This document shows, piece by piece, positions 1 to 9,864 of a DNA stretch of 53,718 bases. The notes below the pieces were generated by a model. The model was not told the origin of the DNA and did no database searches. It worked only from the letters and a program-made list of their open reading frames with translations. Position 1 is the first letter of the stretch; each line of letters opens with the position of its first letter. Source of the DNA: Phascolarctobacterium sp. (GTDB taxonomy: Bacteria > Bacillota > Negativicutes > Acidaminococcales > Acidaminococcaceae); contig QAMT01000022.1 of NCBI GenBank assembly GCA_003150755.1, positions 90,209-143,926 of the forward strand, in the 5' to 3' direction. Position numbers and translations under genes: made by a program.

Positions 1-1118
1 GTTACATTAAGGTCTTTGGCAGCATTTAAGGTTACGTTTTCACCTTCTACGTTACTGCCCTTAATATTAATATCTTCTTTGGTAGAAGTAATCGTAACAT
101 CTTCTTCAGCTTTTACATTACTGCCCTGGTTAACAATGGTCGTGCTGTCGCTGCTGCTTTCAGATTTTTCAGTACCAAAGCTTACATTTAAGCTAAGGTT
201 TTTAGCCGGGTCTTTAACTGCATTTTCAAGTGTTGACCAGTTATCCTTTTTAAGAAGACCATCTTTATATGTTTTTTCAGTAACTGTATCGTAAACTTTA
301 TAAGCATGAAGCGCAGCCAAACGGTCATCTTCTACCTGTCCGGCACGTTCAATATGCCCTATTGCTTCTTCTGCTATATCTATTGCCTGCCCGCCAACAG
401 ATACAGTAATACCAGTTCTCTTATACTCGTGTTCTTCGTGGGCGTTGTAAACGTTCTCGCTGCTTTCAACATTTACGTTCTTGCCGGTAATGTTAATATC
501 CTTGCCGGCAATTATTTCGCTGCCGGTTATATTGGCGTCATCTTTGGCTTCAAGGTTTACGCTGCCTTCAATGCTGCCAACGGTAGAGCCGACGTTTTCA
601 ACATTCTTATTGGCGTATTCGTCACGCTGTTTTTCGCTGCCAATGGTAATGCCAAAGCCGCCTCCGGCAAAGATGCCGCTCTTTTTAACCTTCTTAATAT
701 ATTCACTCTCACTGGTCTGTTCCTGCGTGCCTATATTAAGTTCGCCACCGGTTTTAATATTTACATCATCATCCGCTACTACCGTACTTGCGGTAATGTT
801 GGTATCAGCACCGCTGGTTACGTCTACACTGCCGCCGGAAATATTGGAACCGACTACGGCGTCAAGGTTGCTGTAATCGTAAACATCAGTAGATTTGCTG
901 CTGAAAATACCGGAAGATTCTTCGTGTTTTTCATGCAGGCGTTCATGGTATTCATCTTCGGCAGTAATATTTACTTCGTTACCGGCATTAAGGGAAATTT
1001 TGCCTTCTTCGCTTGTAATATTGCTGCCTTTAATATTAATGTTATTTTCTCCGTTAAGGCCAATATCCCCTTTACCGGTAATATTTGTGCCTACTACCGT
1101 TTCGTCAACTTTGCGGTT
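1..1118 (-). pseudogene. Orphan FHA/CdiA module fragment (module 4), cut by window edge
   Basis: The minus strand encodes filamentous-haemagglutinin repeats in the same frame as the long CdiA-like gene at 3822-7529. Positions 1-1033 match 5629-6661 essentially base for base; a short divergent patch (about 1033-1075) follows, and homology ends near 1118, where an in-frame TAA (1119-1121) precedes the module. No start codon, ribosome-binding site, signal peptide or TPS domain is present, so this is an orphan cassette or a truncated copy rather than a complete gene. It continues off the left edge, where a further toxin tip may follow. The shared kilobase makes it a substrate for homologous recombination with the long module. 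Whether it is ever translated cannot be judged from the sequence. Confidence 0.8.
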
Positions 1119-1237
1119 TTACAGCCTTTTATTTTAAAGATATAACGATACAAAAAACAAAACATAAATTACTAAATATATAAAATTTCATACTAATGAA
1201 AAAAGAAAATTTTAAAATATAATCTGTAATAGATTAT

Positions 1238-1822
1238 TTATAATGTTGTAACATCATTAAATAAACAATCAAATACTGTAACTTCTCCAACTGGTTTTAA
1301 TTCTGTCTCTATATTTGGTACAATGATTTGAGCAATATGCTTATCGAGTTTTTTATAATTATATTTTATAAATAATTTCTCAATTATATTTTCTATAAAT
1401 GAGTTTTGCTCTTTTGTATTAAAATAGTAATCTCCATTTTTTATAGTAGTATTTAGATATAGTATATAATAAAAATTACTTATTAAACTTACATATATTA
1501 TTATTTCATTTTTATTGTTATGTACTGCTTTTAATAGTTCAATATCATCATCCATATATTCTATATCTTGATTTAATAATATTTTTAATTCTATATCATT
1601 GTAAAGTTCAAAGTTACTCCAATCTTTTATTGAATTATGTTTTAATCTAATTTTCAATTCATTAAGCAAAATATTATTAAACCCACTGTCCTTTTTTAAT
1701 TTAACAGTATTAAGATAATTAATAAATTCTTGGGAATTAAAATATTCATTACATCCCCAAACTACATTTTGAGGGAAGTATTTATAAATAATATTTATTA
1801 TTTCTAATTTCATATTTTTCAT
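1238..1822 (-). CDS. Putative immunity protein of orphan module 3
   Basis: This 194-residue protein has no signal peptide or membrane segment and is AT-rich compared with the haemagglutinin part upstream. Its ATG overlaps the TGA of the preceding toxin tip in an ATGA arrangement (1819-1822), the translational coupling typical of toxin-immunity pairs. An in-frame ATG at 1813 is an alternative start. I do not recognise the family. By position and coupling the inferred role is cytosolic neutralisation of the 1819-3387 toxin tip, whose soluble, Lys-rich C terminus would suit a cytoplasmic target. About 100 bases of AT-rich sequence without a clear terminator separate it from the module-4 fragment. 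Confidence 0.6.
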   Translation of the reverse strand: MKNMKLEIINIIYKYFPQNVVWGCNEYFNSQEFINYLNTVKLKKDSGFNNILLNELKIRLKHNSIKDWSNFELYNDIELKILLNQDIEYMDDDIELLKAVHNNKNEIIIYVSLISNFYYILYLNTTIKNGDYYFNTKEQNSFIENIIEKLFIKYNYKKLDKHIAQIIVPNIETELKPVGEVTVFDCLFNDVTTL

Positions 1823-3387
1823 TTCCTGTTATCCTCTTTATCAAATCTCTTATCTCCTAATAACTTTTTAGCTTTTTGTGCAGTTTTATCGCCACTTTTA
1901 GCTGCTTTATCTATTTCACCTAATGTTTTATCAATCCATTGTTTAGGAAATTCTCTATTAATAGCACCTTTTTTATTTTTAGCAATCCAATCTTGTGCAA
2001 CAACATCTTGATTTGAATATATGATATTATCAATCGGCAAAGGTTCACCCTTAATCCAGTAAATGAAACTTTCCCACCCATTACCAATATATTCCATCGT
2101 TTCTTTTCCTGTATTAACAGCCCAATTACCAAATTCATCACAAGTAGCCACTATTTTACCAGTTGCATCTTTCAAAATCTTTTGTCCATTTTCAGTTGAT
2201 AAAAATACACACCCACCTAATCCAGCAGCAGCAATTAAAGACTCTACTGCTGAAGGAACTGCAATTACAAATACTGCATTATTTTTTGTTCCACTTGCAG
2301 CTGAAGATGCACCACTTTGATAATTACCAGTTATAATTTCAGAAGCCGCACCACCTAAAATTGCACTAATAAACTGTTGTGTAGCTGGATCAGTAGAAGA
2401 TTTTTTGATTAAATCCATTATTGCTTCGTTAAATCCACTACCTGTTGCTCCACTTAAAAAATCTCCCGAAGCAATTTCAGACATAATGCCACCAGTAATC
2501 GCATGCAGTAAAATTTTATTTTTGCCGCCATCTTTCCATGAATTAATTTCTGTATTTAAAGAATTAATTCTTTCTATATCTCCCGTTTTTTCAGCTTCAA
2601 TAAGTTCAAGCGTCAATTCAATTTCTTTATTTTCAGCTAATTTATGTATTTCATTATAAGCAAGCTCTCCAAACAGCCCTGCCAGCTCCTGCCGTTCTTC
2701 AATGCTGTCCTTATCAAAAATCTCACCCAGTTTGTTAAGAGCATTCTGCGTATCACGATTCAGGCCCGCAAGGTCTTGTTTCTGGTTTTCTTTATCGCGG
2801 ATTTCAATTTCTCCTTCAGATACTGTTGCCTTGGTTGTGCTTTCGGCTTCATCTTCGGCAGGCATACCAATATTAGGCGTTAAGCCTTTTTCGTTATAAT
2901 CTGCGCCGTTATCAATATTTACGTTTACGCCGGTACTGCCTGCTTCGTATTCCGCTTTGTTCTTAATATCTTCATAAGTCAGCGTACCGGTAGAAAGTTT
3001 ATTTTCTTCACTGTTATCACCGGAGATAATACCACCTTTAAGGTCAGTGTTATCCTCAACGTAAATATCAAAGCCTTCGTCACCAGCATAAATACCGCTC
3101 TGGTCGGTAACACTTGCATAATCGCTGTCGATATTGCCTTCACTGTAACCGCCGGTTATGCCTACTTTGCCCGTGCCGAAGTCATACTCCAGCCCTAAGC
3201 TGCCGGATTTAGTTTCTTCGTTATAGCTGTTACTATCCTGCTTGCTTTCAATGTTAAGGTCTCCGCCTACGTTGCCGGTAACTTTTTCACCGGTAAGTTT
3301 ACCGCCAACAATATTGGTATCCTCACCGCTAGTAAAATCAAGTTCTTTATCAGCTGTAACTGTACTTTCGTTACAGTTTGTGTTTTG
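1819..3387 (-). pseudogene. Orphan FHA/CdiA C-terminal module 3 with soluble toxin tip
   Basis: An open frame runs from just after an in-frame TAA (3388-3390) to a TGA at 1819. Haemagglutinin homology to the long module starts near 3376, so the upstream part has been lost. The first ATG is at 2865 (MPAEDEAEST), without a Shine-Dalgarno sequence. From there about 50 residues match modules 1 and 2 up to NKLGEIFDKD; the remainder diverges, with an Ala/Gly-rich pre-toxin segment, a hydrophobic helix (about residues 185-205 of the 348-aa part) and a charged tail containing REFPKQWIDKTLGEIDKAAK and LLGDKRFDK. The tail looks like a small nuclease-type polymorphic toxin, but I cannot assign it to a family. 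It is probably silent unless recombined behind an expressed cdiA. Confidence 0.75.
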
Positions 3388-3422
3388 TTATCAACTTCTT
3401 ATTGAACTTACAATAATTAATT

Positions 3423-3809
3423 TTAAAAATAGTATAAAAATATTAATATTAATATACAAAAAACCATAATAATAATGTCTTTTTGTTCTTTATTTCTTTT
3501 TTCTTTATTTTTAATAACTTTTATATTCTGCCAAAGAGTTTTACAAAAACAACCCATCATTAATAACATTATGACTTTAGAAATTTCTTTAGTTTTAAAA
3601 ACAGTATTCAAAATATTTATACTAAAAAAATCTATCAACGATATCAACCATAAAATTAAAAGTAAATATGTAATTTTGCCCCATAAAGATATACTTTTAT
3701 ATTTTGCTCTATTTTTAAAACCATAATATAAATTAATAATTAGCAGAGCTACTGCATATAAACAATATTCTTGTTTACTAATTTCTCCTATAATTTGTTT
3801 TATTAACAT
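3423..3809 (-). CDS. Putative membrane immunity protein for the long CdiA-like module
   Basis: This is a 128-residue hydrophobic protein with about four predicted membrane spans (roughly residues 10-30, 45-70, 80-97 and 108-128). The ATG at 3809 is preferred because AAAAGGTG lies about six bases upstream; an upstream GTG (3818) is possible. It starts 12 bases after the stop of the toxin gene at 3822. Small multi-span proteins in this position commonly protect the inner membrane against pore-forming or membrane-acting CDI toxins, and the toxin tip upstream is hydrophobic. No family is recognised, so the function is inferred from context only. Confidence 0.6.
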   Translation of the reverse strand: MLIKQIIGEISKQEYCLYAVALLIINLYYGFKNRAKYKSISLWGKITYLLLILWLISLIDFFSINILNTVFKTKEISKVIMLLMMGCFCKTLWQNIKVIKNKEKRNKEQKDIIIMVFCILILIFLYYF

Positions 3810-3821
3810 AATTAACACCTT

Positions 3822-6800
3822 TTATTCTAATGTATCTTTATAATCATCAACTGCTTTTTCTAAAACAAAACTACCTGCAGTACCAGTTTTTATTACAACA
3901 AAGGCATCATCAACGTATTCCTGATATTTATCCATAGCTTTATCAAAAAATACAGCACTTACTACATCAGCAGTCATAGCTTTTACAGTTTTCTCATTTA
4001 TATTACCATCTTCATCATATATACCTCCGTATCTTTTACTGTCATTTACTACTTTATATGCGGTTTGACCAATAAAAACAATATTTCGTACAACTTTTAC
4101 TTTAGATAATACAACTACATCAGCAGTGACATCTATGCCTGTTTTTACTATCCCATAACTAACATCTCCTATAGTTTTAAATGTATTATATAAATCGAAA
4201 AATGCTTCTGCCTCAATTAACGTATTATTTAAGCCTTGATTCCTATCAACTATAAAATTGATGCCAATACCTTTATCATATTTACATATTTTTTCTAATT
4301 CATCTATTAATAATTCTTCCATAGCTTCTCCATAAGCTGGATTCTTTTCTCTATTCCATTGACTACGTATTGCAGCAGCTTGTATAATCTTAAATCTTTC
4401 TTCTTGCGTTTCAGCATGTTGAAGGTCATATATAAGCTTTTCTTGTTCTTCATGGTTTAGCCCGTTATATTTTTCTGTATTTACAGCTGAACTTGCACCA
4501 CTATCTGCTTCTCCTCCAGCAGCCTTACTTACTATTGCACCAAGTATTTCAGCAGCCCACTGTCTTACAGCCGGGTCTTTTATCTCCCAAAGAGCTTGCT
4601 TAGCCATTTCCACAGCAGCTGCTCCGCCTGCCGCACCACTAAAATCACCATTTGCCCATTGAGAAATTAATCCTTCAAGGAAAGTATTTAACATGGCTTT
4701 TTGCTCTAAAGAAATTTTACCAGTTAAATCACCTATCATTTTATGGCCAAGTTCCTGTGCCAGTCCAACAAACTCCTGTTTTTCTTCAATATCATCCTTA
4801 TCAAAAATTTCACCAAGTTTATTAAGAGCATTCTGTGTATCACGGTTCAGGCCTGCAATGTCCTGTTTTTGGTTTTCTTTATCACGTATTTCAATTTCGC
4901 CTTCGGATACAGTTGCCTTGGTAGTGCTGTCCGCTTCATCTTCGGCAGGCATACCCGGATTAGGCGTTAATCCCGCATCTTTTCTATCTGCATCTTCACT
5001 GGTATCAATACCAATACCATGGTTGCCTGCTTCGTATTCTGCTTCGTTCTTAATATCCTCATAAGTGAGCGTACCGGTAGAAAGTTTGTTTTTATCAGTG
5101 TTATCACCAGAGATAATTCCGCCTTTAAGGTCAGTATTATCCTCAACATAAATATCAAAGCCTTCGTCACCTGCGTAAATGCCGCTTTGGTCGGTAACGC
5201 TATTATACTTGCTGTCTATATTACTTTCAGAAGCACTTCCATAAATACCACTCTTATTTGGGTTATCTTTCCCCGGAACAACAGAAATACCGATATTTAA
5301 GCCGGCAGATTTATTTTCTTCGCTGTAATTATTGCTATCCTGCTGACTTTCAATATTAAGGTCTCCACCTACGTTGCCGGTAACTTTTTCACCGGAAAGT
5401 TTACCGCCAACAATATTGGTATCTTCACCGCTGGTAAAATCAAGCTCTTTATCGGCTGTAACCGTGCTTTCGTTATAGCTGGTACTATTAGCGTCAACGA
5501 TCCCTTCAGCTTTACTGCCACCGATATTAATGCTTTCAACTTTGCCGGTAATTATATCTAATCCAACGCCAATACTTGCACTGCTGCTTTCACTGTTCTG
5601 CTTTGTAACATCACTATCTTTAGATGCTGTTACATTAAGGTCTTTGGCAGCATTTAAGGTTACGTTTTCACCTTCTACGTTACTGCCCTTAATATTAATA
5701 TCTTCTTTGGTAGAAGTAATCGTAACATCTTCTTCAGCTTTTACATTACTGCCCTGGTTAACAATGGTCGTGCTGTCGCTGCTGCTTTCAGATTTTTCAG
5801 TACCAAAGCTTACATTTAAGCTAAGGTTTTTAGCCGGGTCTTTAACTGCATTTTCAAGTGTTGACCAGTTATCCTTTTTAAGAAGACCATCTTTATATGT
5901 TTTTTCAGTAACTGTATCGTAAACTTTATAAGCATGAAGCGCAGCCAAACGGTCATCTTCTACCTGTCCGGCACGTTCAATATGCCCTATTGCTTCTTCT
6001 GCTATATCTATTGCCTGCCCGCCAACAGATACAGTAATACCAGTTCTCTTATACTCGTGTTCTTCGTGGGCGTTGTAAACGTTCTCGCTGCTTTCAACAT
6101 TTACGTTCTTGCCGGTAATGTTAATATCCTTGCCGGCAATTATTTCGCTGCCGGTTATATTGGCGTCATCTTTGGCTTCAAGGTTTACGCTGCCTTCAAT
6201 GCTGCCAACGGTAGAGCCGACGTTTTCAACATTCTTATTGGCGTATTCGTCACGCTGTTTTTCGCTGCCAATGGTAATGCCAAAGCCGCCTCCGGCAAAG
6301 ATGCCGCTCTTTTTAACCTTCTTAATATATTCACTCTCACTGGTCTGTTCCTGCGTGCCTATATTAAGTTCGCCACCGGTTTTAATATTTACATCATCAT
6401 CCGCTACTACCGTACTTGCGGTAATGTTGGTATCAGCACCGCTGGTTACGTCTACACTGCCGCCGGAAATATTGGAACCGACTACGGCGTCAAGGTTGCT
6501 GTAATCGTAAACATCAGTAGATTTGCTGCTGAAAATACCGGAAGATTCTTCGTGTTTTTCATGCAGGCGTTCATGGTATTCATCTTCGGCAGTAATATTT
6601 ACTTCGTTACCGGCATTAAGGGAAATTTTGCCTTCTTCGCTTGTAATATTGCTGCCTTTAATGTTTACATCATTCGCTCCGGTAAGGCCAATATCCTTTT
6701 TACCGGTAATATTTGTGCCTACTACCGTTTCGTCAACTTTGCGGTTATGGTTGTAATAATCGCCTCCGCGGTGGCCGACTTCACTTTCCTCGCTGTAAAG

Positions 6801-7529
6801 GTCTTTAACAGCGCTTACGTTAATATCGCTGCCGGCCGTAATTTCCGTATTTTGCGCAGCAGAAGTAAGCGTACCGCTGAGGTTTACATCACGCCCTGCA
6901 TTAAGGCTGACGTTATCCCCGCTAAGTATGCTTTGCTGGTTTTCTACGCTGTGAATTTCCGCACTGGAGCTGCCATAAGCTACTGCAACGTGTTTTTCAC
7001 TCGCAACCGTGGCAATGTCTATATCCTTACCGGCGTTCAGGCTTAAATCGCCTTCCGCTGCCATAAGCCCGCCGCGGTCAGTAATCGTATCAGTTGCATC
7101 AAGGCGCAGGTCTCCACCTGCCGTAATGGTTGCTGTATTGCCTACGGTAGTCTGGTGCAGCTTTTTATACTGCGTATCTTTTTCGGTTGTGATATTAGCA
7201 ATGTTATCAGCTTTAATATTTACATTATTTTCCGCTGCTATATTGCCGCTCTTATTAAGTACATCCCCTTCTGCTTCAAGGTTAATATCCGTACCGGTAA
7301 TATCCCCGCCTAAATTTTTAATATTTTCACCGTGCAAATCAACGGTGCGGTCGGCATTAATAGTGCCTATGTTTTCAATATCCTGTTTGGAGTAAAGTTC
7401 TACTTCGCCACCGGTAATTAAAGCTCCGCTTGCTTTTAAGTCTTCGTCACGGATGGCAGCAAGATATACTTCGGGCACAAGCACTTTCTGCCCGTTAATT
7501 TCTTCTTCTACCAGCCATACATTATACAT
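3822..7529 (-). CDS. CdiA/FHA-like contact-dependent toxin, N-terminally truncated (module 2)
   Basis: This 1235-residue protein is built of haemagglutinin-type repeats (about residues 1-855), a conserved junction beginning MPAEDEADST near residue 860, a pre-toxin segment with AVNTEKYNG near residue 1016 in the place where CdiA proteins carry VENN, and a variable C-terminal tip of roughly 150 residues with hydrophobic stretches. The start MYNVWLVEEE resembles an internal position of FhaB/CdiA proteins; the signal peptide, TPS domain and several thousand residues expected of a complete CdiA are missing. No Shine-Dalgarno precedes the ATG, and a terminator-like hairpin lies just upstream. It may be an orphan or silent cassette even though it is long. 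The hydrophobic tip and the membrane-protein gene after it suggest a membrane-acting toxin (inference). Confidence 0.8.
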   Translation of the reverse strand: MYNVWLVEEEINGQKVLVPEVYLAAIRDEDLKASGALITGGEVELYSKQDIENIGTINADRTVDLHGENIKNLGGDITGTDINLEAEGDVLNKSGNIAAENNVNIKADNIANITTEKDTQYKKLHQTTVGNTATITAGGDLRLDATDTITDRGGLMAAEGDLSLNAGKDIDIATVASEKHVAVAYGSSSAEIHSVENQQSILSGDNVSLNAGRDVNLSGTLTSAAQNTEITAGSDINVSAVKDLYSEESEVGHRGGDYYNHNRKVDETVVGTNITGKKDIGLTGANDVNIKGSNITSEEGKISLNAGNEVNITAEDEYHERLHEKHEESSGIFSSKSTDVYDYSNLDAVVGSNISGGSVDVTSGADTNITASTVVADDDVNIKTGGELNIGTQEQTSESEYIKKVKKSGIFAGGGFGITIGSEKQRDEYANKNVENVGSTVGSIEGSVNLEAKDDANITGSEIIAGKDINITGKNVNVESSENVYNAHEEHEYKRTGITVSVGGQAIDIAEEAIGHIERAGQVEDDRLAALHAYKVYDTVTEKTYKDGLLKKDNWSTLENAVKDPAKNLSLNVSFGTEKSESSSDSTTIVNQGSNVKAEEDVTITSTKEDINIKGSNVEGENVTLNAAKDLNVTASKDSDVTKQNSESSSASIGVGLDIITGKVESINIGGSKAEGIVDANSTSYNESTVTADKELDFTSGEDTNIVGGKLSGEKVTGNVGGDLNIESQQDSNNYSEENKSAGLNIGISVVPGKDNPNKSGIYGSASESNIDSKYNSVTDQSGIYAGDEGFDIYVEDNTDLKGGIISGDNTDKNKLSTGTLTYEDIKNEAEYEAGNHGIGIDTSEDADRKDAGLTPNPGMPAEDEADSTTKATVSEGEIEIRDKENQKQDIAGLNRDTQNALNKLGEIFDKDDIEEKQEFVGLAQELGHKMIGDLTGKISLEQKAMLNTFLEGLISQWANGDFSGAAGGAAAVEMAKQALWEIKDPAVRQWAAEILGAIVSKAAGGEADSGASSAVNTEKYNGLNHEEQEKLIYDLQHAETQEERFKIIQAAAIRSQWNREKNPAYGEAMEELLIDELEKICKYDKGIGINFIVDRNQGLNNTLIEAEAFFDLYNTFKTIGDVSYGIVKTGIDVTADVVVLSKVKVVRNIVFIGQTAYKVVNDSKRYGGIYDEDGNINEKTVKAMTADVVSAVFFDKAMDKYQEYVDDAFVVIKTGTAGSFVLEKAVDDYKDTLE

Positions 7530-7537
7530 AGTTGAAT

Positions 7538-7573
7538 GTCAAAAATAAAAGGCTGAAAAACAACCTTTTATTT
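7538..7573 (-). terminator. AT-rich terminator-like hairpin upstream of module 2
   Basis: The arms read AAATAAAAGG.TG and CA.CCTTTTATTT, separated by a few A residues, and a T-rich stretch follows on the minus strand. It lies after the immunity gene at 7693-8043 and before the ATG at 7529, so it would stop readthrough into the long module. One arm, AAAATAAAAGGCTG at 7542-7555, recurs inverted at 1122-1135 beside the module-4 breakpoint. Confidence 0.5.
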
Positions 7574-7692
7574 ACTAAAGAAATATCCGTTTAACTGCCA
7601 AATATCGTCTTCAATTTTTTTAATTAAGATTTATAATATATACTTCAAAATCTTTCAAGAAGTTAACTTATAGAAATATTTGAATATGAATT

Positions 7693-8043
7693 TTATATTT
7701 TTTGATAAATATACAATAAACTGCTTATAAAAGTTATTAATAAACCAATATATATTTTTTCTTGTCGTTCTTTATCTTCACAGTTTTTAGCCATTATTGT
7801 ACCGCCAATAAAAAAACTTAATCCAACCAAGCCTATATATATGTATGCCATGTACATATATTTGTTTATTAATATTTTCAAATTTATTATTTCTGCAAAA
7901 TGCAAAGCTAATAATAATTGTATTAAAGATGTCAATATCCAAAATATTTTCCATAATATACATTCTTTTTTCAACTCAATCAACCCATAATATAAAATTC
8001 TTAAGAAAAAAAACGCAAATATTATAGCTAAAATACAATACAT
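7693..8043 (-). CDS. Putative membrane immunity protein of orphan module 1
   Basis: This 116-residue protein has about four hydrophobic segments (residues 2-20, 30-50, 60-80 and 95-113). AGAGGAAG sits a few bases before its ATG, and it starts 38 bases after the stop of the module-1 toxin tip (8082). Like the 128-aa protein at 3423-3809 it is a small all-membrane protein paired with a hydrophobic toxin tip. No sequence family is recognised; immunity is inferred from position, size and topology. Its base composition is much more AT-rich than the haemagglutinin repeats. Confidence 0.6.
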   Translation of the reverse strand: MYCILAIIFAFFFLRILYYGLIELKKECILWKIFWILTSLIQLLLALHFAEIINLKILINKYMYMAYIYIGLVGLSFFIGGTIMAKNCEDKERQEKIYIGLLITFISSLLYIYQKI

Positions 8044-8081
8044 AATAACTTCCTCTCTACTATTTTATCTTTTACCTTAAC

Positions 8082-9848
8082 TCACTCATCTATCATAAAA
8101 TTTTTTATTACTATATATCCGACTTCGGTTGCTACAATGATACTTGCTGGAACACCAATAGCTCCAAGTGTATATGTTACACCCAATACTATTGCACCTT
8201 CAGTAACTTGTTTTACAATTGTATCTGCAATTTCTCTTCTGCTATCACTGCTATCACAATTTTTAATAACATTACCAGAAATATCTAAAACTTCTACTAC
8301 TGCTGCACCAAGAATCGAAGAAGTTTTTATTAATTTTTTAGCACTAAATACAGCTACATCTCCAGCTGAATTAGGTAAAGCTTTTGCCATTACATGACTT
8401 ATATTTAAAAATTTTTCAGCTGCCTCTAAATTTTGGTCTAACCCTAAATCCTTATCTACAACAAAATGATAGCCTATTCCTTTATCATACAGTTGCAATT
8501 CATTTAATTCATCCATTAATAATTGTTCCATAGCTTCCCCGTAAGCTGGATTTTTTTCTCTATTCCATTTACTTCGTATCGCAGCAGCTTGTATAATCTT
8601 AAATCTATCTTCTTGCGTTTCAGCATGTTGAAGGTCATATATAAGCTTTTCTTGTTCTTCATGGTTTAGCCCGTTATATTTCTCAGTATTCACAGCAGCA
8701 CTTGCACCAGCAGTAGATTCTCCTCCACTAGCCTTACTTACTACTGCACCAAGTATTTCAGCAGCCCACTGTCTTACAGCCGGGTCTTTTATCTCCCACA
8801 GAGCTTGCTTTGCCATTTCCACAGCAGCTGCTCCGCCAGCCGCACCACTAAAATCACCATTTGCCCATTGAGAAATTAAGCCTTCAAGGAAAGCATTTAA
8901 CATGGCTTTTTGTTCCAAAGAAATTTTACCAGTTAAATCACCTATCATTTTATGGCCAAGCTCCTGTGCCAGTCCAATAAACTCCTGTTTTTCTTCAATA
9001 TCATCCTTATCGAAAATTTCACCAAGTTTGTTAAGGGCATTCTGCGTATCACGGTTCAGGCCTGCAAGGTCTTGTTTCTGGTTTTCTTTATCGCGGATTT
9101 CAATTTCACCTTCAGAAACCGTTGCCTTGGTTGTGCTTTCGGCTTCATCTTCGGCAGGCATACCAATATTAGGCGTTACGCCTTTTTCGTTATAATCCGC
9201 GCCGTTATCAATATTTACGTTTACGCCGGTACTTCCTGCTTCGTATTCAGCTTCGTTCTTAATATCTTCATAGGTAAGCGTGCCGGTAGAAAGCTTGTTC
9301 TTATCTGCATTCTCACCGGAAATAATGCCGCCTTTAAGGTCGGTATTATCCTCAACGTAAATATCAAAACCTTCTTCTCCGGCATAAATACCGCTCTGGT
9401 CGGTAACACTTGCATAATCGCTGTCGATATTGCCTTCACTGTAACCACCGGTAATACCTACTTTGCCGGTGCCAAGGTCATATTCCAGCCCTAAGCTGCC
9501 GGATTTAGATTCTTCGTTATAGCTGTTACTGTCCTGCTTGCTTTCAATGTTAAGGTCTCCGCCTACGTTGCCGGTAACTTTTTCACCGGAAAGTTTACCG
9601 CCAACAATATTGGTATCTTCACCGCTGGTAAAATCAAGCTCTTTATCGGCCGTTACAGTGCTTTCGTTATAGTTTTCGCTATTGGCGTCAATATCTTCTT
9701 CACCTTTGCTGTAACCGGCATTTACGCCAAGCAGCCCGCCCGTTCCAACGGATACGCCAATATTTGCGCTGCTGCTTTCGCTGTCCTGCTCAGTAACATT
9801 ACTGTCTTTAGATGCTGTTACATTAAGGTCTTTAGCAGCATTTAAGGG
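8082..9848 (-). pseudogene. Orphan FHA/CdiA C-terminal module 1 with membrane-type toxin tip
   Basis: The frame is open from an in-frame TAA at 9849-9851 down to 8082. It encodes haemagglutinin repeats homologous to the C-terminal half of the long module, then the conserved junction MPAEDEAEST (ATG at 9161), a pre-toxin region nearly identical to module 2 (including AVNTEKYNGLNHEEQEK) and a different tip from about residue 185 of the 359-aa part. The tip contains long hydrophobic helices near its end (about 235-255 and 310-350), suggesting a pore-forming or membrane-acting toxin. There is no start codon with a ribosome-binding site. Modules 1 and 2 differ mainly in the tip and the following immunity gene, the hallmark of toxin-tip replacement. 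Confidence 0.75.
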
Positions 9849-9864
9849 TTACATAATTTAAAAT

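Noticed and set aside
5934..7046. Long plus-strand reading frame (370 codons), and similar ones at 306-1145 and 481-876
   Set aside because: They lie antisense to the haemagglutinin repeats, whose repetitive codons leave the opposite strand free of stops. No ribosome-binding site or domain is present.
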